NCBI GenBank assembly: GCA_964370825.1
Contig: CAYJKY010000005.1
Span: 32,432 to 96,431 of the forward strand
Length of the DNA: 64,000 nt
Direction: 5' to 3'
Source of the DNA: CAYJBH01 sp964370825
Lineage (GTDB): Bacteria > Bacillota > Clostridia > Oscillospirales > Ruminococcaceae
Positions 25,268-34,195 of the stretch are shown piece after piece. Made by a program: the position numbers and the translations under genes. Position 1 is the first letter of the stretch. Each line of letters starts with the position of its first letter. Under the pieces are notes generated by a model. It was not told the DNA's origin. It worked only from the letters and a program-made list of their open reading frames with translations, and made no database searches.

Positions 25268-25939
25268 TCATCCAAAGTCTTCTCGCATTTTATTTAGTAT
25301 TTTTCGTTCCATTCTTGAAATCTGAACCTGAGTTGTTCCGAGAATTTTTGCCGTTTCGCTCTGTGTTTTTCCTTGGAAATATCTCAGCTTTATAAGCCTT
25401 CGTTGCTCTTCGGTTATTCTGGACAGGGCTTCCTTTACTGCAAGTCTATCCTCTATCAAGGTTTCCTCATTGCTTACCGGCACATCTATTTCTTTTCCGT
25501 CGTTATCACCATCATAAACCGGCGAGAGTGACAGTGTAGGTTGCGAAGCACATATTGCCTCCGCCACAGTTATAGGTGAAGAATCAAGCTCCTCAGCAAG
25601 CTGGGTAACCGTAGGCTCTGCTCCACTTTTTGATAACATCTCACTTCGCTTAGCCGCTATTTTAAGAGATAACTCCTTTAATGAGCGACTCACCTTTACC
25701 GCGCCGCCGTCACGAAAAAGTTTTTTTATCTCACCAAGAATTACCGGAACAGCATATGTCGAAAAGCATAGCCCTCTATCCTCATCAAAACGGTCGTACG
25801 CCTTAATGAGACCTAAAGTTCCTGCGGAATAAAGCTCTTCGTACTCAATTCCCCGCCCTTTGAATCTTCCGGCGAGAGAGTGAACAAGCCCAAGATTCGC
25901 CTCTATAAATGCATCCCTCGCCTCCTTATTGCCGCGCAT
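25268..25939 (-). CDS. sigF: RNA polymerase sigma factor SigF (forespore)
   Basis: 223 residues, close to the usual SigF length. Region 2 is GTLGLIKAYDRFDEDRGLCF followed by TYAVPVILGEIKKLFRD, region 3 VSRSLKELSLK, and region 4 ends with GKTQSETAKILGTTQVQIS and a RMERKIL helix. It turns on early forespore genes once freed from SpoIIAB. It is the last gene of the spoIIA operon, two bases after spoIIAB. Confidence 0.95.
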   Translation of the reverse strand: MRGNKEARDAFIEANLGLVHSLAGRFKGRGIEYEELYSAGTLGLIKAYDRFDEDRGLCFSTYAVPVILGEIKKLFRDGGAVKVSRSLKELSLKIAAKRSEMLSKSGAEPTVTQLAEELDSSPITVAEAICASQPTLSLSPVYDGDNDGKEIDVPVSNEETLIEDRLAVKEALSRITEEQRRLIKLRYFQGKTQSETAKILGTTQVQISRMERKILNKMREDFG

Positions 25940-25941
25940 AC

Positions 25942-26373
25942 CTAAACACTCGCTATTCGTTTTTTCATAGTCACTCTGGTACCCCTGTCAGGCTTTGAGG
26001 TCACTCTTAGTGTGTCCATAAAGGTTTCCATTACGGAAAAGCCAAGACCAACCCTCTCGTCGGTGTTTCCGGTTGTAAATAAAGGCTGCATTGCAAGCTT
26101 TACATCCTCCATTCCTATTCCTTTATCGACAATCGAAATTCGCAGAATGTCCGGCTCTATTATGTCCATTGTCATAACTACTTTGCCTATGCTGTCGGGA
26201 TAACCATGTACTATGCAGTTTGTAACCGCCTCACTTACTGCGGTCTTTATGTCGGTAATCTGCTCGAGTGTTGGGTCAAGCTGTGCACAGAAAGCACCTG
26301 CCACACTTCGTGCAAAAGCCTCATTGCTACTCCTGCTTAAAAAGCTTATTCTTGTACTGTTTCTTACCTTCAT
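25942..26373 (-). CDS. spoIIAB: Anti-sigma F factor SpoIIAB
   Basis: 143 residues, a GHKL-fold serine kinase. The N box is EAVTNCIVHGYP, the G1 box VDKGIGMEDV and the G2 box GLGFSVMETF. It binds and holds SigF, and it phosphorylates SpoIIAA. It overlaps spoIIAA by four bases. The gene order spoIIAA-spoIIAB-sigF is the canonical one. Confidence 0.95.
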   Translation of the reverse strand: MKVRNSTRISFLSRSSNEAFARSVAGAFCAQLDPTLEQITDIKTAVSEAVTNCIVHGYPDSIGKVVMTMDIIEPDILRISIVDKGIGMEDVKLAMQPLFTTGNTDERVGLGFSVMETFMDTLRVTSKPDRGTRVTMKKRIASV

Positions 26374-26693
26374 GATAATAATCCTCCATTAAATTCCGAC
26401 GAGCTGCCGATACCGGCAAGCTGTAATATTTTTTCTATCTGCGTCGATACTCCCTCTACCACGAGCGAAGTACCGGCAGACTTTAACAACTTGTGTCTAC
26501 CTAAAATTAAACCTATTCCTGAAGAATCCATAAACCCAACCGAGCTGAAATCAAGAACGCACCGTTGCGGTGCTCCGCATACTATTTCGGCATCGATGGA
26601 ACGGCTTAGATTTTTGGCTGAGTGATGGTCTATCTCGCCCTTAAGGTATACCGTTAAAACATTATTACTTCTACTGAAATCTATTTCGCACAT
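26370..26693 (-). CDS. spoIIAA: Anti-sigma F factor antagonist SpoIIAA
   Basis: 107 residues, STAS domain. The phosphorylated serine lies in VGFMDSSGIGLILGR. In its unphosphorylated form it binds SpoIIAB and releases SigF. AGGAGG sits six bases ahead of the start. The terminator of the preceding gene stands immediately upstream, so the operon promoter must lie within or just before that hairpin; I could not identify it. Confidence 0.95.
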   Translation of the reverse strand: MCEIDFSRSNNVLTVYLKGEIDHHSAKNLSRSIDAEIVCGAPQRCVLDFSSVGFMDSSGIGLILGRHKLLKSAGTSLVVEGVSTQIEKILQLAGIGSSSEFNGGLLS

Positions 26694-26703
26694 TAAAACC
26701 TCC

Positions 26704-26738
26704 TAAAAAAATAAAACCCTACCTAATGGTAAGGTTTT
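26704..26738 (-). terminator. Terminator between TIGR04086-like gene and spoIIAA
   Basis: Minus-strand hairpin CCTTACC-ATTA-GGTAGGG with A/T arms, followed by TTTTATTTTTT. Confidence 0.75.
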
Positions 26739-26776
26739 TATTTTAAATAAAAAAGTGAAACGTGTCGATTGTATAA

Positions 26777-27196
26777 TTATTTTTTCCGCCGTGATATCCC
26801 TTCTCTTATTATTATTCCGCTATAGCCTCCGAATGCTCCCGAGATGGTCAACAACATAAACTTTACAATACCTGTACCTGTAAAGCTCGGCAGACCATAA
26901 ATCAGTGCAATTACGAGGATTAGTGCAAAGGTTAAAATTCCTATTATCGCACCTACAATTAATCCGCTCTTGCCAAACAATCCCGAGAAAATCGCACCGC
27001 TTGTGAAGGTTGCCACGGCGATGGACATGGTAGCGAGTGGTGTGATAAAGGTTGGCGGAACATCCACCGATAGTGAAATAAATGAACACAGGGCAAGCAT
27101 TACAAGTAAAATGACCGATGAGCCGACCACCGACACCGTAATCGGAATTAGTAGTCCGTCTGACTGTGACATCCTTTTGGAGCGACCCATTAACAT
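26777..27196 (-). CDS. TIGR04086-like four-helix membrane protein
   Basis: 139 residues from ATG 27196, preceded by GGAGG and five T bases; upstream in-frame ATGs lack a site. Four hydrophobic segments (about 18-45, 50-75, 78-105 and 110-130) and a basic C-terminus REGISRRKK. Proteins of this size and layout lie near yajC and tgt in many Clostridia. Function is unknown. Confidence 0.65.
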   Translation of the reverse strand: MLMGRSKRMSQSDGLLIPITVSVVGSSVILLVMLALCSFISLSVDVPPTFITPLATMSIAVATFTSGAIFSGLFGKSGLIVGAIIGILTFALILVIALIYGLPSFTGTGIVKFMLLTISGAFGGYSGIIIREGISRRKK

Positions 27197-27265
27197 AAAA
27201 ACCTCCATAAAACGAAGCATACTTCATTTTATGGAGATTTGCATTAAATTATTACTATTACTGAA

Positions 27266-27589
27266 TTATTCGGTAATCAGCTTTTCAACCTCATTGATTG
27301 CCCACTTTTTAAAACGAATTTTAATCTTATCGGCGCCTGTCTCTACCAATACAGTATCATCCTTTATGCTTACAACAATACCAACGATACCTCCGATGGT
27401 GGTAACGGTGTCGCCAACAGTAACGTTGTTACGCATTTCCTGTGTCTGCTTTTCCTTTTTACGCTGTGGGCGAATAAGAATAAAGTACATTGCAATCAAT
27501 ACAACAACAAATGGCGCAAATGAGATAATCATCTCCATGACACCCATCTGTGCCGGCTCTGTGGCAGTCATCAATAAAATATTTCCCAT
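27266..27589 (-). CDS. yajC: Preprotein translocase accessory subunit YajC
   Basis: 107 residues from ATG 27589, with AAAGGAG five bases upstream; an earlier ATG at 27613 overlaps the tgt stop. One membrane helix (about 20-40, FAPFVVVLIAMYFILIRPQ) is followed by the conserved RPQRKKEKQTQEM and a soluble domain (VGDTVTTIGGIVGIV). It associates with SecDF. It follows tgt, as in many bacteria. Confidence 0.93.
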   Translation of the reverse strand: MGNILLMTATEPAQMGVMEMIISFAPFVVVLIAMYFILIRPQRKKEKQTQEMRNNVTVGDTVTTIGGIVGIVVSIKDDTVLVETGADKIKIRFKKWAINEVEKLITE

Positions 27590-27612
27590 ATCTTCTCCTT
27601 TAAAATTCATCA

Positions 27613-28740
27613 TTAAATACGTCGGTCAAATTTATCTACACTGGCTTTCCTATATTCCTCGAACCTATCTTCCGATATTGCCAACCGTATTTCGTCTAAC
27701 AAGTTATTATAATACCATAAGTTATGCTGAGTTGCAAGCCTTAATCCCAAAATTTCTTTTGCTCGCAGAAGATGCCTTATATAAGCCCTGCTATGGCTTT
27801 TGCATGCAGGACATCCGCAGCCCTCCTCTATCGGACGAGGGTCGGTAATATATTTTGCATTATTCAAATTTATTACCCCGTCATGTGTAAAAAGATGACC
27901 ATGCCTTGCATTACGCGAGGGCATTACACAGTCAAAAAGGTCAACTCCTCTCGATACAGCCTCTATAATATTTCCGGGTGTGCCGACCCCCATCAGGTAT
28001 CTTATCTTGTTGCCGGGAAGTATCGGAGTCACCGTTTCCAATATTTCGTACATTACCTCTTTCGGTTCTCCAACCGCAAGACCACCAACCGCAAATCCGT
28101 CAAATTCCATTTCCACAAGTCGCTTTGCATTCTCGGCCCTTAAATCATGAAAAGTTGCACCCTGGTTTATTCCAAACAGTAGCTGACGTTTTGAAGGATC
28201 AACATCATTATATATTTTCTGATGATGTGAAAGACTTCGCTCAAGCCATCTAAGCGTTCTTGCCGAGGATGCACTTACATAGTCATAGCCTGCAGGATTT
28301 TCTACGCACTCATCAAACCCCATTGCGATGGTGGAGTTAAGGTTTTTCTGGATATTCATGCTCTCCTCAGGTCCCATGAAAATTCTTTTTCCGTCGACAT
28401 GGGATGCGAAGGTCACTCCCTGCTCGGTGATTTTTCTCAGCGAAGACAGTGAAAAAACCTGAAAACCACCGCTATCGGTAAGGCTTACTCCGTTCCAACC
28501 TGTAAATCCTTTTAGTCCACCCATGGTGGCAACCACGTCATCACCCGGCCTAATGTGAAGATGATATGTATTAGACAGCATCACCTGACAGTTAACATTT
28601 AGAAGGTCGTCTGCCGAAAGCCCACCTTTAATTGCGGCGGCGGTTGCAACATTCATAAAGGCAGGTGTGTTTATCGTTCCGTCCCTTGTGGTAAAAGTTC
28701 CGAGTCGTGCGTCGCCGTTTTTTTTAATTAAATTATACAT
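27613..28740 (-). CDS. tgt: tRNA-guanine transglycosylase
   Basis: 375 residues from ATG 28740 (MYNLIKKNGDARLG), the length and N-terminus expected for bacterial Tgt. An in-frame ATG at 28785 would add 15 residues that come from the leader repeat. Catalytic aspartates lie in LTDSGGFQVFSL and GVDLFDCVMPSRNARHGH. Zinc ligands are in GCGCPACKSHSRAYIRHL and the later ATQHN. It exchanges guanine 34 for preQ1 in GUN-anticodon tRNAs. queA, the next pathway step, is just upstream. Confidence 0.95.
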   Translation of the reverse strand: MYNLIKKNGDARLGTFTTRDGTINTPAFMNVATAAAIKGGLSADDLLNVNCQVMLSNTYHLHIRPGDDVVATMGGLKGFTGWNGVSLTDSGGFQVFSLSSLRKITEQGVTFASHVDGKRIFMGPEESMNIQKNLNSTIAMGFDECVENPAGYDYVSASSARTLRWLERSLSHHQKIYNDVDPSKRQLLFGINQGATFHDLRAENAKRLVEMEFDGFAVGGLAVGEPKEVMYEILETVTPILPGNKIRYLMGVGTPGNIIEAVSRGVDLFDCVMPSRNARHGHLFTHDGVINLNNAKYITDPRPIEEGCGCPACKSHSRAYIRHLLRAKEILGLRLATQHNLWYYNNLLDEIRLAISEDRFEEYRKASVDKFDRRI

Positions 28741-28833
28741 TAAAATGCCAATGCTCCTTTCGTCCACAAAACCCCGTGCAAGCATAGCATGGGCTCGTTC
28801 TTGTGTTTTATTGTTTTTTATCTTCTTTTATAC
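28741..28833 (-). repeat. Leader repeat element, copy B (upstream of tgt)
   Basis: On the minus strand it shares ordered blocks ACACAAGAAC, CCCATGC, CTTGCA, GGTTTTGTGGA, GAAA and GGCAT with copy A at 11.8 kb. A small hairpin forms between CCCATGC and GCACGGG. It fills the gap between queA and tgt. If translated, it would give an in-frame N-terminal extension of Tgt (MLARGFVDERSIGIL). Confidence 0.6.
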
Positions 28834-28843
28834 TACCAGCCTA

Positions 28844-29869
28844 TCATAAAATTATCATTGCATCACCGAAGCTGTAAAATCGGTAACGCTGTTCTATTGC
28901 AATTTTGTAAGCACTGTCGATAAATTCCTTACCGGCAAGTGCAGATACTAACATTAAAAGAGTACTCTGCGGGAGATGAAAGTTTGTAATAAGGCTATCC
29001 ACAACATTAAAGATATAACCCGGTGTAATAAAAATGTCGGTGCTGTCTCCACCTGCTTTTATCTCACCGTATCTTTGATACATCCCCTCTAAGGTTCTTG
29101 CTGCTGTAGTTCCTACCGCAATTACTCTTCCCTGATTCTTTTTAGTGTTATTAATTATTGAGGCAGCTGTATCGCTGACTTCATACCACTCGCTATGCAT
29201 GACATGGTCCTCAATACGCTCCGCTTCGACAGGCTTAAATGTTCCCACACCAACATGAAGTGTCACCTCTGCAATGTTTACGCCTTTGTTTTTGAGGGTG
29301 TCCAACAATCTGTCGGTAAAGTGTAGCCCTGCAGTTGGTGCAGCAGCAGAGCCGAGGTGCTTTGCATATACTGTCTGATACCGACCCTCTTCACTTTTTG
29401 TGTTTTTAATATATGGAGGTAGTGGGAGCTTTCCAAATTTATAGAAACTGTCCATCAAACTACCGGATTTAACGGTGAATTTAATTATTCGATTTCCGCC
29501 TTCAAGCGTATCCACAACCTTTGCTGTAAGCTCGCCGTCGCCATATTCCACCAACGTGCCGTCTCTAAGTTTTCTACCCGGACGAACCATGCACTCCCAC
29601 AGACCTTCTCCCCTATCATTTAATAGCAAAATCTCAAATTCACCTCCGGTCGCAAACCGCCCCATCAGGCGTGCCGGTAATACCTTTGAGTTATTTAAAA
29701 CTAAAAGGTCACCCGGATTAAGATAATCGACAATATCAGAAAATATCCTGTGCTCAATTTTGTTTTTTTGCCTGTTTAGCACCATTAGTTTTGATGCATC
29801 ACGAGGCTCTGTCGCCGTTTCGGCAATCAGCCCTTCCGGCAGTTCATAAAAAAAATCTTTTGTTTTCAC
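28844..29869 (-). CDS. queA: S-adenosylmethionine:tRNA ribosyltransferase-isomerase
   Basis: 341 residues, the usual length. Motifs: FFYELPEGLIA at the start, DLLVLNNSKVLPARL, LHVGVGTFKPVEAERIEDH and ITNFHLPQSTLLMLVSA. It transfers the ribosyl part of SAM onto preQ1-modified tRNA to form epoxyqueuosine. It has a good promoter facing away from asd and is followed by tgt. Confidence 0.95.
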   Translation of the reverse strand: MKTKDFFYELPEGLIAETATEPRDASKLMVLNRQKNKIEHRIFSDIVDYLNPGDLLVLNNSKVLPARLMGRFATGGEFEILLLNDRGEGLWECMVRPGRKLRDGTLVEYGDGELTAKVVDTLEGGNRIIKFTVKSGSLMDSFYKFGKLPLPPYIKNTKSEEGRYQTVYAKHLGSAAAPTAGLHFTDRLLDTLKNKGVNIAEVTLHVGVGTFKPVEAERIEDHVMHSEWYEVSDTAASIINNTKKNQGRVIAVGTTAARTLEGMYQRYGEIKAGGDSTDIFITPGYIFNVVDSLITNFHLPQSTLLMLVSALAGKEFIDSAYKIAIEQRYRFYSFGDAMIIL

Positions 29870-29907
29870 CTGTTACCCTTGCAAAAAATCGAATTTCTTG
29901 TTATTAT

Positions 29908-29936
29908 ATTATATAACATTTTTTATGTTTTGGCAA
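29908..29936 (-). promoter_or_regulatory. queA promoter
   Basis: TTGCCA (29936-29931), spacer 17, TATAAT (29913-29908) on the minus strand. Its -35 box overlaps that of the divergent asd promoter. Confidence 0.75.
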
Positions 29937-29957
29937 CTTAGGATGTTATAGCATAAT
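29930..29957 (+). promoter_or_regulatory. asd-dap operon promoter
   Basis: TTGGCA (29930-29935), spacer 16, CATAAT (29952-29957). The predicted start is near 29964, 28 bases before the asd ATG. No lysine riboswitch fits in this short leader. Confidence 0.65.
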
Positions 29958-29991
29958 TTAGTTAATGGCAGATATTAAACGGGAGATTAAA

Positions 29992-31002
29992 ATGAGTGTA
30001 AAAATTGCAGTAGTCGGAGCAACCGGCATGGTAGGACGTACTTTTTTAAAGGTGCTTGCCGAATACAATATTGAGGGTGCTGAATATGCGCTGTTTTCTT
30101 CGGCTAAAAGCGCGGGAAGCGTAATTGACTTTCTAGGGAAAAAATACACAGTTAGAGAGCTTACCGAAGGTAGCTTTGACGAAGGTTTTGATTACGCCTT
30201 GTTTTCCGCAGGCGGTTCCATCAGTGCAAAATTTGCACCGATTGCAGCAGAAAAAGGCTGTGTAGTAATTGATAATAGCTCACACTGGCGTATGTTCCCA
30301 GAGGTTCCGTTGGTGGTACCACAGGTTAACCCTGACGATGCTTTTAAACATAAGGGTATAATCGCAAACCCAAACTGCTCTACCATTCAGGCGATGTTAC
30401 CGCTAAGTGTACTACATCGCGAGTATGGTATTAAGCGGATAGTTTACTCTACATATCAGGCGGTATCCGGTGCCGGAGTTGGCGGAGTTGATGACCTCGT
30501 TAACGGGCGTGAGGCAATCGTCAACGGAAATGACTTTACTCCAAAAAAATTCCCACATCCTATCGTAAACAACTGTATCCCCCACATCGATGTTTTTCTT
30601 GATAACGGCTACACCAAGGAAGAGCAGAAGATGGTGGATGAAACACATAAAATTTTGGGTGACGACAGCATAGCGGTTACAGCAACCTGTGTGAGGGTTC
30701 CGGTAGCCAACGGTCACAGTGAGTCCATCAATGTCGAGCTTTGTAAACCATACGAGTTAGATGATGTTGTCAGACTTATGAGGGAGGTCGACGGATTGAT
30801 TGTCTCGGATAATCCACAGGAAAATCTCTACCCGCTCGCAACTACATCTGATGACCTAAATGAGGTTTTTGTGGGCCGACTTCGCCGTGACGATAGTGCC
30901 CCGAACTGTCTAAATATGTGGGTCGTCGCCGATAATATAAGAAAAGGCGCTGCAACTAATACTGTGGAAATTGCCATGCTTCTCATAAATGGCAACAAAT
31001 AA
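29992..31002 (+). CDS. asd: Aspartate-semialdehyde dehydrogenase
   Basis: 336 residues from ATG 29992, with GGGAG upstream. NADP-binding VVGATGMVGRTFL, active-site cysteine in NPNCSTIQ, GAGVGGVDDLVNG, and the catalytic histidine region VPVANGHSESI. It reduces aspartyl phosphate to the semialdehyde, the branch point to lysine/DAP and threonine/methionine. It leads the operon asd-dapA-dapB. Confidence 0.95.
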   Translation: MSVKIAVVGATGMVGRTFLKVLAEYNIEGAEYALFSSAKSAGSVIDFLGKKYTVRELTEGSFDEGFDYALFSAGGSISAKFAPIAAEKGCVVIDNSSHWRMFPEVPLVVPQVNPDDAFKHKGIIANPNCSTIQAMLPLSVLHREYGIKRIVYSTYQAVSGAGVGGVDDLVNGREAIVNGNDFTPKKFPHPIVNNCIPHIDVFLDNGYTKEEQKMVDETHKILGDDSIAVTATCVRVPVANGHSESINVELCKPYELDDVVRLMREVDGLIVSDNPQENLYPLATTSDDLNEVFVGRLRRDDSAPNCLNMWVVADNIRKGAATNTVEIAMLLINGNK

Positions 31003-31055
31003 TCATATTTTACATATAATATTTAAGAACATTTATAAATTGGGAGTATTTTCTT

Positions 31056-31940
31056 ATGAAAAAAGAAATTTTTCGCGGTAGCGGTGTTGCAATCATTACC
31101 CCATTTAACTCGGACGGCAGCATTAATTTTGAAGAATTTGCAAAGCTAATAGATTTTCAAATTGAAAATGAAACAGATGCAATTATTGTATGCGGAACTA
31201 CCGGTGAAGCGTCAACCATGAACGACGAGGAGCACCTATCCTGTATCGATTTTTGTTATAAGCATACTGCCGGTAGAGTTCCGGTGGTTGCAGGTGTAGG
31301 CTCTAACGATACAAGGCATGCCATCGAACTAACAAAAGGCGCTACAAAAATAGGGGTTGACGGGCTTTTACATGTAACCCCGTATTACAATAAGACAAGC
31401 CAATCCGGATTAATCAAACACTTTTCCGTATGTGCCGAGGCGGCATCCGGCACCCCTATCATCCTTTACAATGTCCCTTCCCGTACCGGAATGTCAATTG
31501 CACCGGAGACATATGCAGAGTTAGCTAACATTGATAATATTGTCGCCACAAAGGAAGCCTCCGGAAACATCAGCGCAATAGCGAAAACAGCCTCATTATG
31601 TGGAGATAAAATAAAGATTTATTCGGGAAATGACGATCAAATCGTTCCGTTGCTTTCACTCGGTGGCATCGGGGTAATCTCGGTTTTAGCCAACATTGCA
31701 CCAAAACAAACCCATGACATTGTTGCCGAATATCTAAACGGCGATACTACAGAATCTACAAAAAAGCAACTTGAGATGATAGGGCTTATTAATGCATTGT
31801 TTTGCGATGTTAACCCCATACCGGTTAAGGCGGCTGCGAATATTCTCGGATACAAGGCCGGTGAATGTAGACTTCCTCTCGGCTCTTTGAGCGAAGCAAA
31901 CATAAACCTACTTAAAGAGGAGCTGAAAATTCTAAAATAA
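31056..31940 (+). CDS. dapA: 4-hydroxy-tetrahydrodipicolinate synthase
   Basis: 294 residues, a TIM barrel. Substrate loop CGTTGEASTMNDEE, the proton-relay tyrosine in LYNVPSRTG and the Schiff-base lysine in IVATKEASGNI. It condenses pyruvate with aspartate semialdehyde, the committed step to diaminopimelate. It is 53 bases after asd, with GGGAG upstream. Confidence 0.95.
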   Translation: MKKEIFRGSGVAIITPFNSDGSINFEEFAKLIDFQIENETDAIIVCGTTGEASTMNDEEHLSCIDFCYKHTAGRVPVVAGVGSNDTRHAIELTKGATKIGVDGLLHVTPYYNKTSQSGLIKHFSVCAEAASGTPIILYNVPSRTGMSIAPETYAELANIDNIVATKEASGNISAIAKTASLCGDKIKIYSGNDDQIVPLLSLGGIGVISVLANIAPKQTHDIVAEYLNGDTTESTKKQLEMIGLINALFCDVNPIPVKAAANILGYKAGECRLPLGSLSEANINLLKEELKILK

Positions 31941-31961
31941 CGGAGAGGTAACAAGACTAAA

Positions 31962-32717
31962 ATGATAAGACTATTAATATCGGGATTTAGCGGCTACATG
32001 GGCACCGTAGTAAAAAACATGGCACTGGAAAATCCACAATTTGAGGTTGTGGGTGGTATAGATCGTATTCCATCGGATGAATATACCGTGTTTCCCTCCT
32101 ACAACGAAATAAACATTTCCGCAGATGTGATAATAGATTTCGGGGCACCCACATTGACCGATTCGTTACTTGAATATTGTGAGCGAACCGGCACTGCCGC
32201 AGTTATATGCACCACCGGCTTGACAGAGCAAACAAAGCAAAAAATTAAGGAAGTTTCAAAAAAAGCTCCCATCTTTTACAGCGCAAATATGTCACTCGGG
32301 GCAAACCTTATAGCAAAACTTGCTCGGTACGCCTCTACCCTACTCTCCGATAATTTTGACATCGAAATAGTTGAGGCACATCATCGTCGCAAGCTGGATG
32401 CCCCAAGCGGCACCGCACTTATGCTTGCCGATGAAATTAAGGATGTGATTGCCGGTGAAGAAGATGTAACTTATTGTTTTGATCGCTCTGCTCGCCGTAT
32501 TGCAAGACCAAAAAACGAGATAGGAATACATGCTATTCGTGGCGGTAGCATAGTCGGTGAGCATGAGGTGATGTTTGTGTCAGACAACGAGTCGGTTTCA
32601 ATATCTCATTCTGCCTTTTCGAGAGAGGTCTTTGCATCAGGAGCCGTAAAGGCGGCTGAGTTTCTTTATTGCAAACCTGCCGGATTGTATAGCATGAATG
32701 ACCTTATCACCTTGTAA
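31962..32717 (+). CDS. dapB: 4-hydroxy-tetrahydrodipicolinate reductase
   Basis: 251 residues. The N-terminal glycine loop reads ISGFSGYMGTVV, followed by CTTGLTEQ, FYSANMSLGANL and the catalytic EAHHRRKLDAPSGTAL. It reduces the DapA product with NAD(P)H. It lies 21 bases after dapA and is co-transcribed. Confidence 0.95.
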   Translation: MIRLLISGFSGYMGTVVKNMALENPQFEVVGGIDRIPSDEYTVFPSYNEINISADVIIDFGAPTLTDSLLEYCERTGTAAVICTTGLTEQTKQKIKEVSKKAPIFYSANMSLGANLIAKLARYASTLLSDNFDIEIVEAHHRRKLDAPSGTALMLADEIKDVIAGEEDVTYCFDRSARRIARPKNEIGIHAIRGGSIVGEHEVMFVSDNESVSISHSAFSREVFASGAVKAAEFLYCKPAGLYSMNDLITL

Positions 32718-32731
32718 CAGTAGGGAAAATA

Positions 32732-33946
32732 ATGTTAAAAAATTTTATATATGTATTGATAGTATTTTCGGTACTGCTCGTTTCCTGTGAACGAAGAGAG
32801 GCACCGATTACTCAGGATGTATCTACAGTGTCGAGTTCTGTTGAAGAAACGCAGCCGGTGCAATCCGAGCCGGAGCCTGAACCTACTCCCCCATCCCCAC
32901 CGGAGCCCAAAAAGGCAACAGTTATTACCGCGGGTGATAACCTTATTCATGCTGCATTATACATGGATGCTCAACGTAAGTCATCGGATGGTGGGTATGA
33001 TTTTAGTAGCATGTACGCCGAAATTACACCGCTGATACAATCATATGATTTAGCATTTATCAACCAAGAAAGTCTTGTTGTAGAGACTCTTACCCCTTCT
33101 CATTACCCAATGTTTGCCTCCCCGCCTCAGGTTGCTACTGCAGCATACGATGCCGGGTTTAGATTTTTCAATCTCTCAAACAATCATAGCTACGATAAGG
33201 GTGCTGTAGGAGTTGAGGACACTTTAAATTTTTGGCAAACTAAAATGCCCGATGATGTTGCGATTACAGGATTTTACAACGAACAGCAAACCGGTTACAC
33301 ACCATATACAGTAAATGATATTGAGTTCGGATTTTTAGGTTATACACAACATACAAACGGATTACCTACCCCGAGTTCGGCTGTTGCCTCGGTGATTTAT
33401 ACCGATGAGCTTGAGCGCATGGAACAACAGATTGCACAGGCACGTGCCGAGGTAGATGTACTTGCGGTTTCATTGCACTGGGGTAACGAAAACAGCCATA
33501 ATGTTGCCGACTATCAACGACAGCTAGCACAATGGCTTTGTGATAGAGGTGTAGATGTTATAATCGGTCATCACCCACATGTTTTACAACCTATAGAGTG
33601 GTATGAATCTGCCGACGGTCACCAGATGTTATGTATCTACTCCCTTGCAAACTTTTTGTCCGGGCAGGATGAACCGCCTAACACCACAGGGAGTGTCGTC
33701 TCCTTCACCGTAACACAGGAAGAAGGCGAAAACATTATGATTTCAGAGGTGATTGCACACCCCACCATTGTCCACAGTGAGTCAGGATTTACTAACTATG
33801 CTGTCTACAAATTGCAGGACTATACCGAGGAGCTTATGTCGCTAAACAACATAGCACGCTCTTACGGTAGCTTTACCATAGACTGGGCGTGGGAGAGTTA
33901 CATAAATAATACACCGGAGGAGTTTAGAGTCGAAATACCGATGTAA
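32732..33946 (+). CDS. CapA/PgsA-family lipoprotein (metallophosphoesterase-like)
   Basis: 404 residues. A lipoprotein signal ends in LLVSC (cysteine near 19), followed by a proline/glutamate-rich linker (about 45-68). The PGA_cap domain carries TAGDNLIHAALY, FINQESLVVE, NLSNNHSYDKG, SLHWGNE and IIGHHPHVLQPIE, the ligands of a calcineurin-like metal site. It is surface-anchored, and the family includes poly-gamma-glutamate CapA, but the substrate here is unknown. It is 14 bases after dapB, so the operon links it to DAP synthesis. Confidence 0.85.
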   Translation: MLKNFIYVLIVFSVLLVSCERREAPITQDVSTVSSSVEETQPVQSEPEPEPTPPSPPEPKKATVITAGDNLIHAALYMDAQRKSSDGGYDFSSMYAEITPLIQSYDLAFINQESLVVETLTPSHYPMFASPPQVATAAYDAGFRFFNLSNNHSYDKGAVGVEDTLNFWQTKMPDDVAITGFYNEQQTGYTPYTVNDIEFGFLGYTQHTNGLPTPSSAVASVIYTDELERMEQQIAQARAEVDVLAVSLHWGNENSHNVADYQRQLAQWLCDRGVDVIIGHHPHVLQPIEWYESADGHQMLCIYSLANFLSGQDEPPNTTGSVVSFTVTQEEGENIMISEVIAHPTIVHSESGFTNYAVYKLQDYTEELMSLNNIARSYGSFTIDWAWESYINNTPEEFRVEIPM

Positions 33947-34022
33947 TATTGAATGTTTTTTACATTGCAATTTTATTTTATGTTGTAAACAAAATAAATA
34001 GTAATTTGCAACCATTTAATTA

Positions 34023-34051
34023 TTGACTTTTATTTTATTATTTGCTATAAT
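34023..34051 (+). promoter_or_regulatory. tRNA-Pro promoter
   Basis: TTGACT (34023-34028), spacer 17, TATAAT (34046-34051), ending 23 bases before the tRNA 5' end. Near-consensus sigma-A promoter. Confidence 0.85.
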
Positions 34052-34074
34052 AACCTACAGTTGATTAATTAAAT

Positions 34075-34151
34075 CGGGGTGTGGCTCAGTTTGGTAGAGC
34101 GCTGCGTTCGGGACGCAGAGGCCTGGAGTTCGAATCTCCACACTCCGACCA
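34075..34151 (+). tRNA. tRNA-Pro (anticodon CGG)
   Basis: 77 bases with encoded CCA. Acceptor arms CGGGGTG and CACTCCG pair, the D-arm has GGCTCAGTTTGGTAGAGC, the anticodon stem CTGCG/CGCAG encloses TTCGGGA, and the T-loop is GAGTTCGAATCTC. It decodes CCG. Confidence 0.95.
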
Positions 34152-34195
34152 CGTCGCTGTGAGCTTCACTAAGTTCGCAGCGACTTTTTTGCGTA
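34152..34195 (+). terminator. Terminator of tRNA-Pro
   Basis: GTCGCTG and CGCAGCGAC arms with an inner CTT/AAG stem, followed by TTTTTT. Confidence 0.7.

Noticed and set aside
26970..27848. Long plus-strand open frame (292 codons) opposite the TIGR04086-like gene, yajC and tgt
   Set aside because: It lies antisense to well-identified genes, has no ribosome-binding site and its composition mirrors their codon pattern.
29870..29991. Possible lysine riboswitch ahead of asd
   Set aside because: The predicted leader is only about 28 bases, far too short for an L-box aptamer.
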